This document shows positions 25,746 through 38,052 of a stretch of 64,000 nucleotides of DNA, piece after piece. Source of the DNA: Pithys albifrons albifrons (taxonomy: Eukaryota > Chordata > Aves > Passeriformes > Thamnophilidae); NCBI RefSeq assembly GCF_047495875.1, contig NC_092461.1, positions 95,362,431 to 95,426,430 on the forward strand, in the 5' to 3' direction. Position 1 is the stretch's first letter; each line of letters opens with the position of its first letter. The position numbers and the translations under genes were made by a program. The notes under the pieces were generated by a model. The model worked only from the letters and a program-made list of their open reading frames with translations, ran no database searches and was not told the DNA's origin.

Positions 25746-26400
25746 GCCTTGTGCTCTTCAACATCTTCATGAATCACTTGAACATAGGACTGGAAGGAAT
25801 ATTAAGCAAGTTTGCAGATGAAACAAAACTCAGAGTAGCTGTTGGCTCCCTTGAAGGCACGAAGGCCTGTAGAAAGACCTCATCAGAGGACTAGGCAATC
25901 ACTAACCATATGAAATTCAACCAGAGAAACTGCCGGAATCTGCAGCTAGGATGAGGCAATCCTGGATGTACATACAGACTGGAGAATGAGGTGTTGGAAA
26001 GCAGTGCCATGGAAAAGGACCTGGTGGTCCTGGTCAATGGCAAGTTGAATATGAGCAAGCAGTGCCCTGGCAGGCAGGAGGGCCAACCATGTCCTAGGGG
26101 GCATCAGGCACAGCATCACCAGCTGGTCAAGGGTGAGGATTATCCTACTCTGCTCTGCACTCACCTTAAATATTGTGTGCAGTTTTGGGCACTGCAATAT
26201 AAAAAGAATTATGAAGCTCTTAGAGAATGTCCAAAAGATAACAATGAAGATGGTGAAGGGCCCTGAGGGGAAGTTGTATGAGGAGCAGCTGAGGTCACTT
26301 GGTCTGTTCATCTTGGAGTAGAGGAGATTGAGTGGAGACTTCATTGCAGCCTACAACTTCCATGTGAGGGGAAGAGGAGAGATAAGCACTGGTCTCTTCT
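25746..26400 (+). mobile_element. CR1 LINE, internal ORF2 fragment
   Basis: An old plus-strand CR1 from ORF2. A translation of the left part gives LFNIFMNHLN and LSKFADETKL, corresponding to the usual LFNIFINDLD and LSKFADDTKL. Further right, GGAAAAGGACCTGGTGGTCC and TGTGTGCAGTTTTGGGCAC match the ORF2 C-terminal region. Frameshifts and stops break it (for example, short frames at 25991-26266 and 26133-26321 in different phases). It ends near 26400 without the 3' UTR. Confidence 0.85.
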
Positions 26401-29400
26401 GTTGCATTATTTAACTTATAGTACCTCAGTTTGAAATAAGGAGAATTCAAAAATATCCTATTTTTATCAAATCAAAAGGCATTGCTATTTTTTCTCCTAT
26501 TAATTATGTATTTCTTTATTAATGAGAGAACAACAATCTATAGTAATTAAAAATCTAAAAATCTCTAGTTACATGCCACATGCATTTCCAGAAGAACAAA
26601 AATATTTTTATTGATACTCTAAGTTGGACATGTGCAATAATAAGTACTAGAAATACAAGTAGTAAAATCTTAATTAAATTATTTATTGCGTTGATATATA
26701 ATGACTACATGGTGAAAATTTTCCATACCTCTTTTAGAATAAAGGTAGAAGAATTAAGGCAATAAGATGAAAAATAATATTAAAAAAATCTAAAGTTGTT
26801 TCATAATTGTATTATCAAATATGTTCTCTAAGATTTCAGAGATTTTTGTTTTGTGAGTTTAATCGTCTTGAATTGTACTGAGAACAGTCCTCAGAAATAG
26901 GTTTTCAAGAAGTTGTGCCAAAACTATGTTCCTTATTCAAGCTCTTGCCCTCCTTCTCGATCTGTGTTTACACGTGTACACTGTTAAGATCAAAACACAA
27001 GAAGTAAACTCTAACAATCTAAAAGAATCCATAAATACAGTGGATGCGCTCGCAAAAGAATTCTGTTTCTGATGTTGAAAAGAATTCAGTTTGTACACAT
27101 AAGAACTGTAAAAAGCTGAAATTGGTCCCTACAAATGTAAATCCTTGTTCAACGTCTCTTAATAAGCATTTCCAAGTCCCTAAACTGAGAATAGGGAAGG
27201 TATTTTAGCTCCTTAAGTAGTTCAGAATGCTCATTCAATAATAGACCCCTGTTCAGTTTGGGAATGTTCCTTAAAATGTATACTCTCAAAACTGAGCCAT
27301 GGTGTACAACTGGCATATTTTTTCTGGAAATAAAAACTCCTTACAATCCCCTTAGCCAGATTCTTATGCTTTCTCTGCAACTTCTTGACTTCAGTGATAC
27401 TCTGAGGTAAATTGGTTGTCACATAGCAGTAGTCTCCTGTGGTGTGGCCCAGTTTTACTGATATTTACTGAAAAACATTCAAATGTAATGCAATTGTAGG
27501 TAATTTCAACCATTTCAGTAATGCATGTGCATACTTCTCGAAGGCTGTGCAAAATGCTTTGCTTGATGAAGATTTATAATAATAAACTATTGGTCCATGT
27601 TTTAGTTTTCAACAGAACATTCCTTCTCACCCAACATTTTCATTATAGAACTTGTGTTGTAAATTCACATGAGAGATGAATAGTCATTTTTTAGAAAAAT
27701 AGCTGCTGTGCATTAGCAGCCATTGTTTCAAACAGAATTAGAGGACAATCTGAAGCCAATCAGTATCTTTGTATAGCAACTGCACATTTTTGTTTGAGAT
27801 CTGACAACTAACTAGCTAATATAACCCAATAGTATTCAGTAGTCATCAGCTGTTGAAAAATAGCCATTATGTTCCATCATGTGGGAAATTTGTGTACTTA
27901 AGGACAGTTTCCAAGGTAGCTTTCAGAGAAAAGTTAATAGCCAGCAAGTCCCCAACCATGGATTTCTATGATAGAATCTAATAGTTCTGAAGAAGCCGTT
28001 ATGGTCTATTGGGCCAATAATTTACATTTTAAGTAGGGCCTAAATAGGTATTTCTCTGACAGACTGGAACTGTTATGGCGTACTGGGTCAATAATGTATT
28101 TTGTAAATACTCTCTAAATAGGCATTTACATAATTTGTATATTTAAAAATCTGTAATTGAGCATCCACACAGCAGACCTAAAAGACATCATTAGAAATAG
28201 TACCATCTATTTTTGTGTTGTTCAGGGAAAAAAAAAAGAAAAGAGTAGATTATAATATTAATGAATACTACAGTTATGAAAATGTTGAATAATTGAATTT
28301 AGTAAAGGCTTATGTTTTTAAAGATCTCTTTTTGCTATGTTCTCTTTGATTCACTGCACTATAATAGCACAGTATGTTAATTAACTCTCATTCTGCAGTT
28401 TTTCTTGGACAGAAAACACAAATTTTGGTAGATCAAGGACCAAAGTAACACATACTTTTGTTTAACAGGCCCATTTTACTACTGTGACTACCCTTATTAT
28501 TTTTTTTAAGTTCTCTTTAAAATATTTCCATAACTAACTAGCATCAGAGTTATGCCTGAGTAGATGTTATCTTTTACTTGAGAATTTAGCTTCTAATCCA
28601 TGGTATTATCTACAATGCCTCTACAGGCAGAGAAATGAATACAGGCATCCTAGAAGGTGGTGCACATGATCTGTTTTGGTCTGTCCCTTTAAAGAAGATG
28701 AGTTATTCTCAGGACATATACATAGCTCTCTCTTTGACTATAGAAGGACCCCAATTGTTACCTTAGAATTAAGATCTACTCTTTACACTCAGATGAGATT
28801 AATCTCATCCTCACAGAAACCCATTAGATGAACCTATCCTAGTCTTTTATGTTTTAGCTCAAGAAGCAAACAATTAGGTAATTGCCAGAGGGAATTTCAA
28901 GACTACATAGTATAACCTTGCTTGCAAAACCCTTAGGACCATATTTACAGGTATCATGTAAACCGATATACTACTTTCTTTCTATACATGAACCAAAAAC
29001 TTTATACATAAACTTAGTAGCCATATTTTTCTGCAACTTATTTAATGTGCTTCTATAACTTAGCTTGGTTGCATACAAGAAGAAATTATATATTTAACAT
29101 TAAATTCCCTTCAAAGCTTGAAACAATCTCAGAAGTAATTGTTATTTCAAGTTGTCACATTCTCCCTTTGGGCATTAGCAGACAGTTCAGTCAGAACACT
29201 CAAGACGTGAGTTGATGTAGGTTAGTGACAAGTGTCATGTGGGTTCTTTGGATTTAACAACTTCTGCAACAAAAAATAGTTTCAGTTCAAATTCAACTGA
29301 AGTATAAAATTCAAAATGAGAAGTCATTGTAAGTCAGCTAAGCAATTCAGCATTAGATTTTTAGCTGATGCGTAAGTAATGCAGATTCAAAATAAGTATT

Positions 29401-30705
29401 CATGGTATTAATACTGCTCAGGAAAGATAAGCTCATTCTCCATGAAGAAGGTCAGCACTAGCTCTAATTAAGCCTTCAATATTAGATTAAGCAAATCTTA
29501 AATAAGATATAAATCTTGTCTGGGTTCCGGTAGAGATAACGTCACCTTCAAAACTGTGTGGAAAATAAATCCATACAGAAACATGGTTGAATCTCGCTCA
29601 TTTAAATTTACCTGAGAATATTTGTGTAATAGAGGGATTTTTTATGTTTGTCCATAGTCACTTTCTCAATATCACTGAAACACATTTGGACAAACTCTTC
29701 ACATCTTTGACTCCTTTGTTTCAGTGAGTAAAAAAGGATGAATGCATTTCACCCCTTTCTACTTTGCAGAATAAAAAAGTACAGCTTCATAATCCTGAAT
29801 TTGTTGTCCATTTTATGCATCAAAATAATTTCAGAATTAAACTTCTGAAAATTGTCAATCACAATTATGAAATGCAAAATTGCATTAGGACATGTCTATG
29901 TCCCTGAATAAACATAGATTTTAGATATTTTTTGTTCTTATATTGTCAGAAAAGAACCAGATCTGTTTTCACAAAACTGTCCAATTAGAAATTCCCTAGA
30001 GTGATAATCTGTAACGAAATATAAAAGGAGGTTAATGGTGAGCTTGGCAGAACTGTCATTGATGATAATAAATATGTGCAGCTCTGTCAGTCTTGGAGAA
30101 ATATGTGATTTTTGGTCCCTTTGCATTTTCTGTGTGTATGTGCACTGATGTGATATGTGCTGTAGTTTCCATTGACTATGTTAAATAGCATATTTAAATG
30201 CTTGAAAAACTTATGAGATAAACTCTGAACTTTCAAGCAGTATATATATATTTACATCCAAGTCATGAACTTTTGTTTTCTCTCTTGTGCTTCCTTTCAG
30301 TGAAGCAATCTTCTCTAGATGTCCCTAGAATCTGATCTGAAGTATTGCACTCTCTCTTGCTTTTTCTCTTGCCTTGCACTAACTGCCATTTTCACTGATT
30401 GAAATTTTTTAATTATCAAGGTATCTGGATCTTCTTTTATAGCATCAAATATCATAATAATGATGAAAACATCTTACTCCTTCCACCTAGTGAATCTCCT
30501 TGTCTCGGAAATGCACTTGTTTAAAACACACAGATCAGATAGACACATCTAAATTCAACAACATTCAAAACCTGGTAAAGTCTGTGCAAGTCTGTAAAGG
30601 GGAAGGCCTAATATATGTTTTATAGAAAAGTTTCAAAAAGTTAATCTCATGTCACCTGAATGGCAGCAAGAGATGCAGCCAAATTATGGGGCAAATTTAA
30701 TCTTG
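26401..30705. other. Long AT-rich stretch without recognised repeats
   Basis: More than 4 kb without an identifiable gene or transposon. It contains a diverged 74-bp tandem duplication (27998-28145) and a short (TA)n near 30241-30250. Absence of dated repeats could mean old single-copy DNA, possibly including conserved non-coding sequence, but I cannot test conservation. Confidence 0.5.
27998..28145. repeat. Diverged 74-bp tandem duplication
   Basis: Two copies, 27998-28071 and 28072-28145. Both begin GTTATGG and share blocks CTGGGTCAATAAT/TTGGGCCAATAAT and CTAAATAGGYATTT at the same spacing. Confidence 0.75.
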
Positions 30706-30710
30706 ATGGG

Positions 30711-31826
30711 TGTGATGGGTTTGATCTTGTGCTGGTTTAAAGGTGAACCAGCAGGAGAAATGAATTCACCACGAGAGAGATTATAAGTCAGACCTAAAAT
30801 TTAATAATAATATTACAATAACAACACTGACACAAAAGGGAAATTGCTTTCAACTCACCAAAACCCAGCAGTATAACCCAGTGTCCTGGGGCACAAACCC
30901 AAGGGGGTTTGTTTGCCCTTGTGTTGAGACCCCTGTGGTTCCCTCAAGTCCAGAGCAAAAGGAAATGAAAAACCTGTTGGTGCAGGCGAGGGCTGTGGTC
31001 TGGGTGAGAGCGGTGATCTCCTCCTGTCAAGGTCCTGCTGCTCCTCTGGATCCGACGAGAAGTTCCTGAGGTCTTCTTACCCACCACTTATGTACCCTCA
31101 GGGAGCACCCAGTCCCTCCCCCTGGGCGGGGACTCACACAATGGGTGATTAACTCTGGGAGCCCGGGGGTGTTGAACTGTTGATGGCCCATTAGCAGCTC
31201 TGCCCCCCTCAGGCTGTGTGTGAAGGTGATAATGGCTCCCTGGGCAGCTGCTGCTAATGGCCCATTGTCCTTGGGGAATGAATAGAGGGGGTAGAATACA
31301 CAGCTTTGATCACCCCCACACAGGGTTAGCTGGTCCCTCCTGCTGAACCAGGACAGATCTAGGCTTCCGTAGTAACCAGCTGTAACTAGGGAAGTGGGCA
31401 TTACATAGGTATTCCACACGTGTTTTCCATGGGAGGAAGGAGTTTAGTTTTAGGTTTGCTGCTTTTGAGGGAGGCACGGGGAAGCAGAAGACGGCCTAGA
31501 TGGAGATCTTTTGTTTCACTTGGTTCTGTCCCTTGGGGTGGTGAGACTGTATCTTTGCCAGGTTTTTTTCAAAGCTTTGATTGTATTCCGTTTGTTGTGT
31601 GTTTGCTTTTGTTCCTTCTCATTCCCATCCCCCTTTTCCCTTTCTCCCCTCTTCCCTGGGGACCCCTGGGTGGGTACAATTATGTGTGTAGTGATAAATA
31701 TTAGAATATATATATATGCATTAATTCAGTCCAGTTTGGTTTGAGTTCTTGCCGTCTTTTCAGGTTTTTTCCCCCAGTCTGGGCAGTCCGTGCTTGGTGG
31801 GAGAAAGCTGGGCTAAACCCAAGACA
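30711..31826 (+). mobile_element. LTR-like element, 1116 bp (exact ATGGG duplication)
   Basis: The left end TGTGATGGGTTTGATC and right end CTAAACCCAAGACA resemble the termini of the LTRs at 22501 and 39078. An exact 5-bp duplication ATGGG occurs at 30706-30710 and 31827-31831. The right 150 bp (ATAAATATTAG with a TA run near 31698-31718, then CCGTGCTTGG and the terminus) match the layout of the right ends of the other LTRs. It is longer than they are. An alternative reading places a minus-strand LTR of about 650 bp ending at 31355 (TGTCCTGGTTCAGC on that strand), with a weaker 4/5 duplication AATCT/GATCT at 30699-30703 and 31356-31360, and a separate truncated LTR to its right. The frames at 31027-31419 and 31420-31744 are incidental. 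Confidence 0.65.
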
Positions 31827-31956
31827 ATGGGTAAAAAATTTATAAATAAATTCACTCCTGGTTAAAATGCTCCACAGAGCATCTCTCTGCAGCTGTCATG
31901 AGTAGCATTCCTGATCCTAGCAAAGGCAATGGGTAAACCTTGCTGCCTGAAAAGAC

Positions 31957-32317
31957 TGTGGAGAAAAAGACTCCAGGCAAATTTAGTAGAAGATAAGAGA
32001 GCAGAAGCTTTAATGAGCACACAGGCTTGACATATCCACAAGCATCCTCAGACACTGGTTTCTTCATTTTTATAATAATGTCCATCCAATCCCCATTCAC
32101 CCATCCCTCAGTCCTGCCCTGTTACGCTCCTGGCACACCCCATTCAGAATTGAGTCTGGGGGAGTTTTGGGACCCCTCATTCATCTTCATCTTCCTCATA
32201 TCACATCAGGTTTTTTGGAGCCCTTCCAGTGTTCTGCTCTTCAAGGTCACTCTGCTTATGTTTATATCTCTTGGTGCAGGCCTTGAGGTGTTTTTCAGCC
32301 ATTCTACCTTGAAAACA
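31957..32317 (-). mobile_element. LTR remnant, probable gamma-type (ERV1-like)
   Basis: On the minus strand this has a TATA-like TTATAAAAATG (from 32067-32075) and, about 60 bp downstream, ATTAAA (32009-32014) followed by a pyrimidine-rich TTCTGCTCTCTTATCTTC and a terminus ending CTCCACA. That is the usual promoter-R-polyadenylation arrangement of an LTR. Ends are uncertain; AGAC and AGAT flank it at 3/4 match. Confidence 0.45.
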
Positions 32318-35300
32318 AGATTAAACAGCTAACAAAATTTTGAGGGGTTGATATGGGTATGGGGTTGCTATGTATAAACATTGAACTACTGAGGTTACTT
32401 TTACAGGTACCTTAAAATTTACATTCACTATAACTACTTCTAAAATCTATAAAAAATCAAAAATAAAAAATAAAAACTTCTGAGGCATCAAACTTCTACT
32501 ATCTTCAGAGAAGTCTGCCTGTAAGTTTGCCTGCTTTATTTTACAGTAAGGCTCTCTGCTATTTTAAAAGAGAAGGAAAAGAAATAAACTAATCTTACTT
32601 TTCTTAGAATAATTGTAGAGCATGGCCAAAAAGTACTTGCAGTTTTGTTACTTTTTATGTGTGATCTGTATTTTCATGAGTGAGATTCTTTAGAGAACAG
32701 AATAGGGAAAAAGAAGTCATGTTACTAAATATACATATATTCATGCTAGCAATGCAAAGAAAAGTAATCAAAATTCCAAAACTATTATGCTGCCTAAAAT
32801 ATCTAAAGAAGGAGAATAATTCAGTTAACTCCTTCTTTTAACAAAAAATCTGCTTTGTCACCTCTCTGATATGTGAGTATAACTTCTCTTAGCTCAGTAT
32901 TCCTCATAGTCCGTAGTAGCTTTCCTGGACTTTCTCATGTTACTGTTCAGCACCTGATGCTGTAAAATAATGTATGTTAAGTGGCAGACTGCATAATCAA
33001 AATCATTTCAACACATCAATCCTTGGGGCTTTTTTGGAAATATGCTTAAGGTAGCAAAATATCCATTACTTGGAGATAATTGTACCAAACACAATATTCT
33101 TATACTTAACAAGAATTAAGATTGAAATTCTGAAGACTTTACCTAGCAGTCACACAACAGTTATATGTTGGTCCTCAAAGGCTTGTGATTCACCATAAGC
33201 AGCAATGCTTCCTTTGGTGCCTTGCACTATGTGACATCAATTCTGGCAATTCACATGCAGCGAGCAAAAAAATCCAATGAATAACTTACTGCCTTTCAGA
33301 GGAAGAGTGGTTGAGGATAATGGGTTGTGGATGAAAAGAATTGTGAATGGAAGCAATGAAGTAGACAACCACGTAGATTTCTATATACAATGTCTAAACT
33401 TACTGTTAGCTTTTAGTTTAAAGTTGGAAGGTGTACTCATGGCTTGAGTCCAGCCCTATTCCACAGGTATGAATTTTAACTCTTTTGTTATGATTAGACA
33501 CTAACTCTAGTGTCTAATCATAACAAAAAAATTGTTCCTCTATATACCTCACTACAGTCTTGCTGAGATAGAAAACTTTGTCCCATGTGGGTGAGCTATC
33601 ACGGTGGCACCATTGTTAAGAGTTATTTTCAGTGAATTTTAAAATTTCAGTCAGCTGAATACTTCAGCTGTGCATTATTCTTCCAGAATTTATTTTCTTA
33701 AGATAACATAATTCATGCAGCTCACTTTGAACATATAATGTGATTTTCTGACTTTCCAGTGTTGTGCTCAGAATGTCTTACTCCTTGCTCAGATGTAGGA
33801 AAGGAAATTCAAACTTAAACATCAAATAAAAGCCTTTACTTTGGAACAATACTTCAGTTTCTTATTCTGGGGCAGTAGCTCTCTATTATTATTAATATAG
33901 TCTTTTCCAAAGAGTAACTAAATGGTGGCAGAGAGAAATTCCATATTTATTGCTCTTTACTGTTTCCCTTGTAACTATAGTCTTAGAGTTACAGAAAAGC
34001 TGTTCAACTTCCAGGCCTGGAAATTCATTTAAATTCAGTCAGGAATGGAAAAAAACATGTCATATCTTTTATTCATGCTGTCTCCTTGTATACATTGTCC
34101 TCAGGAAAAAAAAAAGTCACGATGTAAAAAAAAAGTCATGATGTAAAAAAAAAAAAGAAAAAAGAAAAAAACTAACCAGAAAAAGAACATCCAAGACACT
34201 TTTGCTTTTATAAGGTAGAAATATGATTCAAAGAGTTAAGTACTGATGCATACTCTAGTCTCAAGCATTTGTGATTATTAATTTAATTTTGAAAGTAGTG
34301 ACTTTAATGGTGTTTCAAATGGCTATAAGAAACTCCTTATTTCCTCAAAACTTTAGCTTACTACATGACTTCTAGTCTTTCACTTGAGTAATATTTGTGT
34401 CTTTTCTTCATTTATATGAGTGCATTTAAATTATAAACAAAGAAATAATTCTTTTTAATACTCTAGGTTTTCTGATGTTCAAATAGATGGAGAACACTCC
34501 TACGAAATGAGAAGATATTGTAGTGGTGATAGGTAAAAACTGCACATTCAAGGTTAGCCTATCAATCCCTAGACTAGTTTAGGATTATTTTTTTAAAAAG
34601 CTTTCAGGTATGTAGGAAAGCAAATAAATGCATTATAAAACACCAAATAGTTCCTAGCATCTTTTGAATTTAATATCAATTGTGCATTTCTGTTTTGAAA
34701 AAGTACCAGTTTTCTATCTGCTTCTTTAGACACTTAAAATTGGGACAACCATGAAATTTGGAAAAAGTCATTACTTTGTAGTCATGCACTTCTAACAATT
34801 CAAAGCTATAGCTTCATCATAAATAGACATATATAGGCTAATTCTATAGTAGCTCTTCAGTATAGTCTGAGTTCTGGGCTGTTGTGCATACCTACATTTG
34901 GAATGCTTTAAACCCTACATATTTATACTACTCAAAATCTTAATTACATGTCCAAGTTGCTATATGAACGTGGCTTTAAAAATCTTTTTTCATCTACTTA
35001 CAGTAGTTACCTACCTGGTTTCTGGACCATGTTGAGAACTCCTGGTGAATAAGATCATATGTACTTGTTATATTCATTTCAATGAGCACAAACTCTTAGC
35101 TATTTATACTGGGTTCAGCTGTCATGAAATTAAGCAAAATGCAGTCTCCTTGAACACTGAAATTATTTTTTATTGTATTTATACACACAGTTTAGTACCT
35201 AAAGGAGCTGATATAAAATGCTATTAAATAAGAATGAATGTTCTTGAGATATGCCCAGTGTTATAATGAAACTATTTCAGAATTTTCATCCAACAAATGG

Positions 35301-36239
35301 CTGACAGGGTTATTAGCCAACCAATGAGAAATTAAGACAGGTACTGAGATACCAGACATTGTTTCATGTTCTCAGGAATACTTAGGTTAATTTTAATACT
35401 ATTAGTTTATCAAATTCTTATGGAAACTCTGGTCCCCTAAGGAGTAAAATATTCAACAGGCTTATTACTGCTTGGTTTTTGCTGAAGTGCAATCAATCAG
35501 AAGGTAAACTCTGAAAAAGAGGGACAGTTTATCTTGACCTCTAAGTGAATAAAGAAATCCCTACGCACTATCAAAGGTTGTCACAAAACTGACATTGACA
35601 AAGAGTGCAGCACTAGCTCCAAAATATGGTCTCTCTTCAGCAGCATATATTTGCATTAATTTAACTGGCTTGCAGACATTGCAATATGCATGTATGGTGA
35701 CGTTTATGCTGAAAAGTATGCTTATCTATATACAGTACAAATTCTTAGCAAAACCCCCATATTCTGTACCTCTGTATTTCTTGAAGTTTAGCGCCTTTTT
35801 TTTTTTAATCTTGGCCATCAAGGTAACAATAAAATGTAATTTCATGTCATGTATTTTTTCAGTTTAACCAAGCTAACACTTCATGCTTTCCACTGCAAGA
35901 GTTCCTTCAAGCAGCAGCATAAGATCATGCTGCAGTGCTGTAAGTAAGGGCTAGATCAGAGAACCTTTTGGTAAAACTATATATTTGATATTATACAAGG
36001 GTCCTAATAGACTCTATGGGTAAGAACTCTATAAGACAAAATGTCATCAGAGAACAAAGGTAATAGGTTCATGAGATTAGAAACATAAACTGTTTGGGAT
36101 TTTTTGTGAAGGAACTAATCATTGATGTTTTACAGCTCTGCTCTTCACACTGGCTTTTGATAGAGAGTATTTTATGAAAAAAGGGCAGGAAAATATTATT
36201 TCAACTTTATTTTATCTTTTTTTTTTTTTTTACCTTTCC
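32318..36239. other. Unannotated AT-rich stretch
   Basis: No gene is seen. It contains a perfect 46-bp inverted repeat at 33483-33528 and a direct repeat of an A-run plus GTCAYGATGT (34106-34144). Confidence 0.5.
33483..33528. repeat. Perfect 21-bp inverted repeat with 4-nt loop
   Basis: The left arm 33483-33503 (TTTTGTTATGATTAG then ACACTA) and right arm 33508-33528 are exact reverse complements around the loop ACTC. It is the cleanest hairpin I noticed in the window. Confidence 0.95.
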
Positions 36240-36467
36240 AGCCTCTTTTTTTTTCCCCCATATATCTTTTCAGCATTAGAATATATAGATTAGATTCCCT
36301 GCACTCAGGGAAAAAGGCTGTGGTCCAGGTGCTACTGTCATCCATTAGAAACACCCTGAGTGGGTCCAGCTCTCCCCAGCCTGGGTCACTCACCTGGTCC
36401 CCCCAAGACAGGGAACCCAGATCCCTCAGCACCTGCCAGTACCCACCAACACACCAGGATAGGGACA
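36240..36467 (-). other. GC-rich island of unknown type with consensus splice donor
   Basis: A compositional outlier in AT-rich DNA. On the minus strand it begins near TGTCCCTATCCTGG (36467) and holds CCAG/GTGAGT, a consensus splice donor (GTGAGT at 36388-36393), followed by GC-rich sequence and CTATATATTCTAATGC. The minus frame at 36196-36543 is open through it, with a stretch reading GDQVSDPGWGELDP that is not low-complexity. It may be an unrecognised LTR or retroviral leader, or an old gene fragment. No target duplication was found. Confidence 0.3.
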
Positions 36468-36544
36468 GAAAGTAAAAATGAAGGAATGTGAAGGAAAGAA
36501 CTCTCAGAACTTTTGCTGATGAGTAAGAAAGAACAGCCTTCAAA

Positions 36545-37762
36545 ACAGCCCTATCAGCTTTGGTGTGTATTTCTGGTCACAGTAATGCAGTTTATACCCA
36601 GCTATAATTTTTAGGGGGTTTAATTTTACATTTTTCATTATTTCATTTTGGTGTTCTTTGTTGGTTTGCTTCCTCACCCCAAACCTATTTCATTTATTCA
36701 CTTACTTTTCTTTTTTTTTTTCCCCATAAAAAAAATTTTCTTGCAGAAAGGTGCAGTTATTTCTACATATGGATTTCCATAAGGGCTGTACTCCAAAAGG
36801 AATGAAATTTCTCCTGGATGTGAAACTCCTGACCAATACTTAATGCAAGAACTAAACTTTATTTGCATCTATACTGTAAAAAATCAAATCTACTAAAAAA
36901 ATATTCCCACAACTTTGTTCCCATTTTTTATATGTCACAGTAAGCTTTCATGTTGTTGCCAGGCTAGAAGTTGATTCTATAATGAATGAAAATAGTTGTT
37001 TATATCTTATATACTGTAGGTTTATAAAATGCTAAGTTTTAATGATACAAATTATGAACAATAACACTGACAACCCACAAAATAATATCTTCAGGAAAGT
37101 ACCTCTTCTGTCTGACATTTGCTTGATTTTACTTCTAGAATTCATACTTCTAAAATTCAGGAAAAGTATTACCACAAATCAGATTTTAAAATAACCATCA
37201 CCTTTTCACATATTCCCTTTACTGTCCAAGTCTTAAAATAATGTGTGTAATTTTTTTTTCTTTAATACCACAAAAGGTGCTAAGATTTTAGAACCAACTC
37301 TCACCAGCTAGCTCTGTGCTAGCTAGCAATACATTATAGGATTGGTGTTGTTCAGATAATTTATTACACTAATATATCATCAGTTTGACTATACTATATG
37401 ATGGATGAGTAATACATCTTCCAGACAAAGATGTCAAATACTGATCCACTTGGAAAAGGAACAACTCCTCTCCCTGTGTGTTTTTCTAAGTTTTTTATCT
37501 TAAAACTTTATAAAATGCTTTTAAAATTCAATTCAAATTATTCATTTGGGCAGCCAACACATTCCCACATAGACAGGGAGGTTTGTCACAGCTCTGAGAT
37601 CTGTTGATTCGACAGAACTTTTCTTCACTTTCAGTGTGAGAAATGATAGAAAGTAGCTTCCTTTACATGCAACATATGGTGTTGCATAAGGTAATAAATG
37701 TCACCCTATAGAAGCTCATTACTAGATTAGAAAATGCACTCAATGTTTAGACAGTCTGTACA

Positions 37763-37763
<1 letters not shown>
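36545..37763. other. Unannotated AT-rich stretch
   Basis: Nothing recognised beyond poly-T runs and an AGCTAGC..GCTAGCT short inverted repeat near 37307-37325. Confidence 0.5.
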
Positions 37764-37793
<30 letters not shown>

Positions 37794-38021
37794 CTTCTTC
37801 TTCTTCTTCTTCTTCTTCTTCTTCTTCTTCTTCTTCTTCTTCTTCTTCTTCTTCTTCTTCTTCTTCTTCTTCTTCTTTTCTTCTTCTTCTTCTTTTCTTC
37901 TTCTTCTTCTTTTCTTCTTCTTCTTCTTTTCTTCTTCTTCTTTTCTTCTTCTTCTTCTTTTCTTCTTCTTCTTCTTCTTCTTCTTCTTCTTCTTCTTCTT
38001 CTTCTTCTTCTTCTTCTTCTT

Positions 38022-38051
<30 letters not shown>
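37764..38051 (+). repeat. (CTT)n tract, 288 bp, with 17-bp higher-order block
   Basis: A pure pyrimidine tract (GAA on the minus strand). The flanking parts are uninterrupted CTT. The centre (about 37876-37962) has six TTTT interruptions spaced 17, 17, 17, 14 and 17 bp. Because 17 is not a multiple of three, the CTT phase shifts at each. The poly-leucine and poly-lysine frames over it (37734-38132 plus, 37740-38057 minus) are translations of the repeat, not genes. Confidence 0.98.

Positions 38052-38052
<1 letters not shown>

Noticed and set aside
30704..31355. Separate 652-bp minus-strand LTR as the main call
   Set aside because: Its flanks match only 4/5 (AATCT/GATCT), whereas 30711-31826 has an exact ATGGG duplication and better termini; kept as an alternative.
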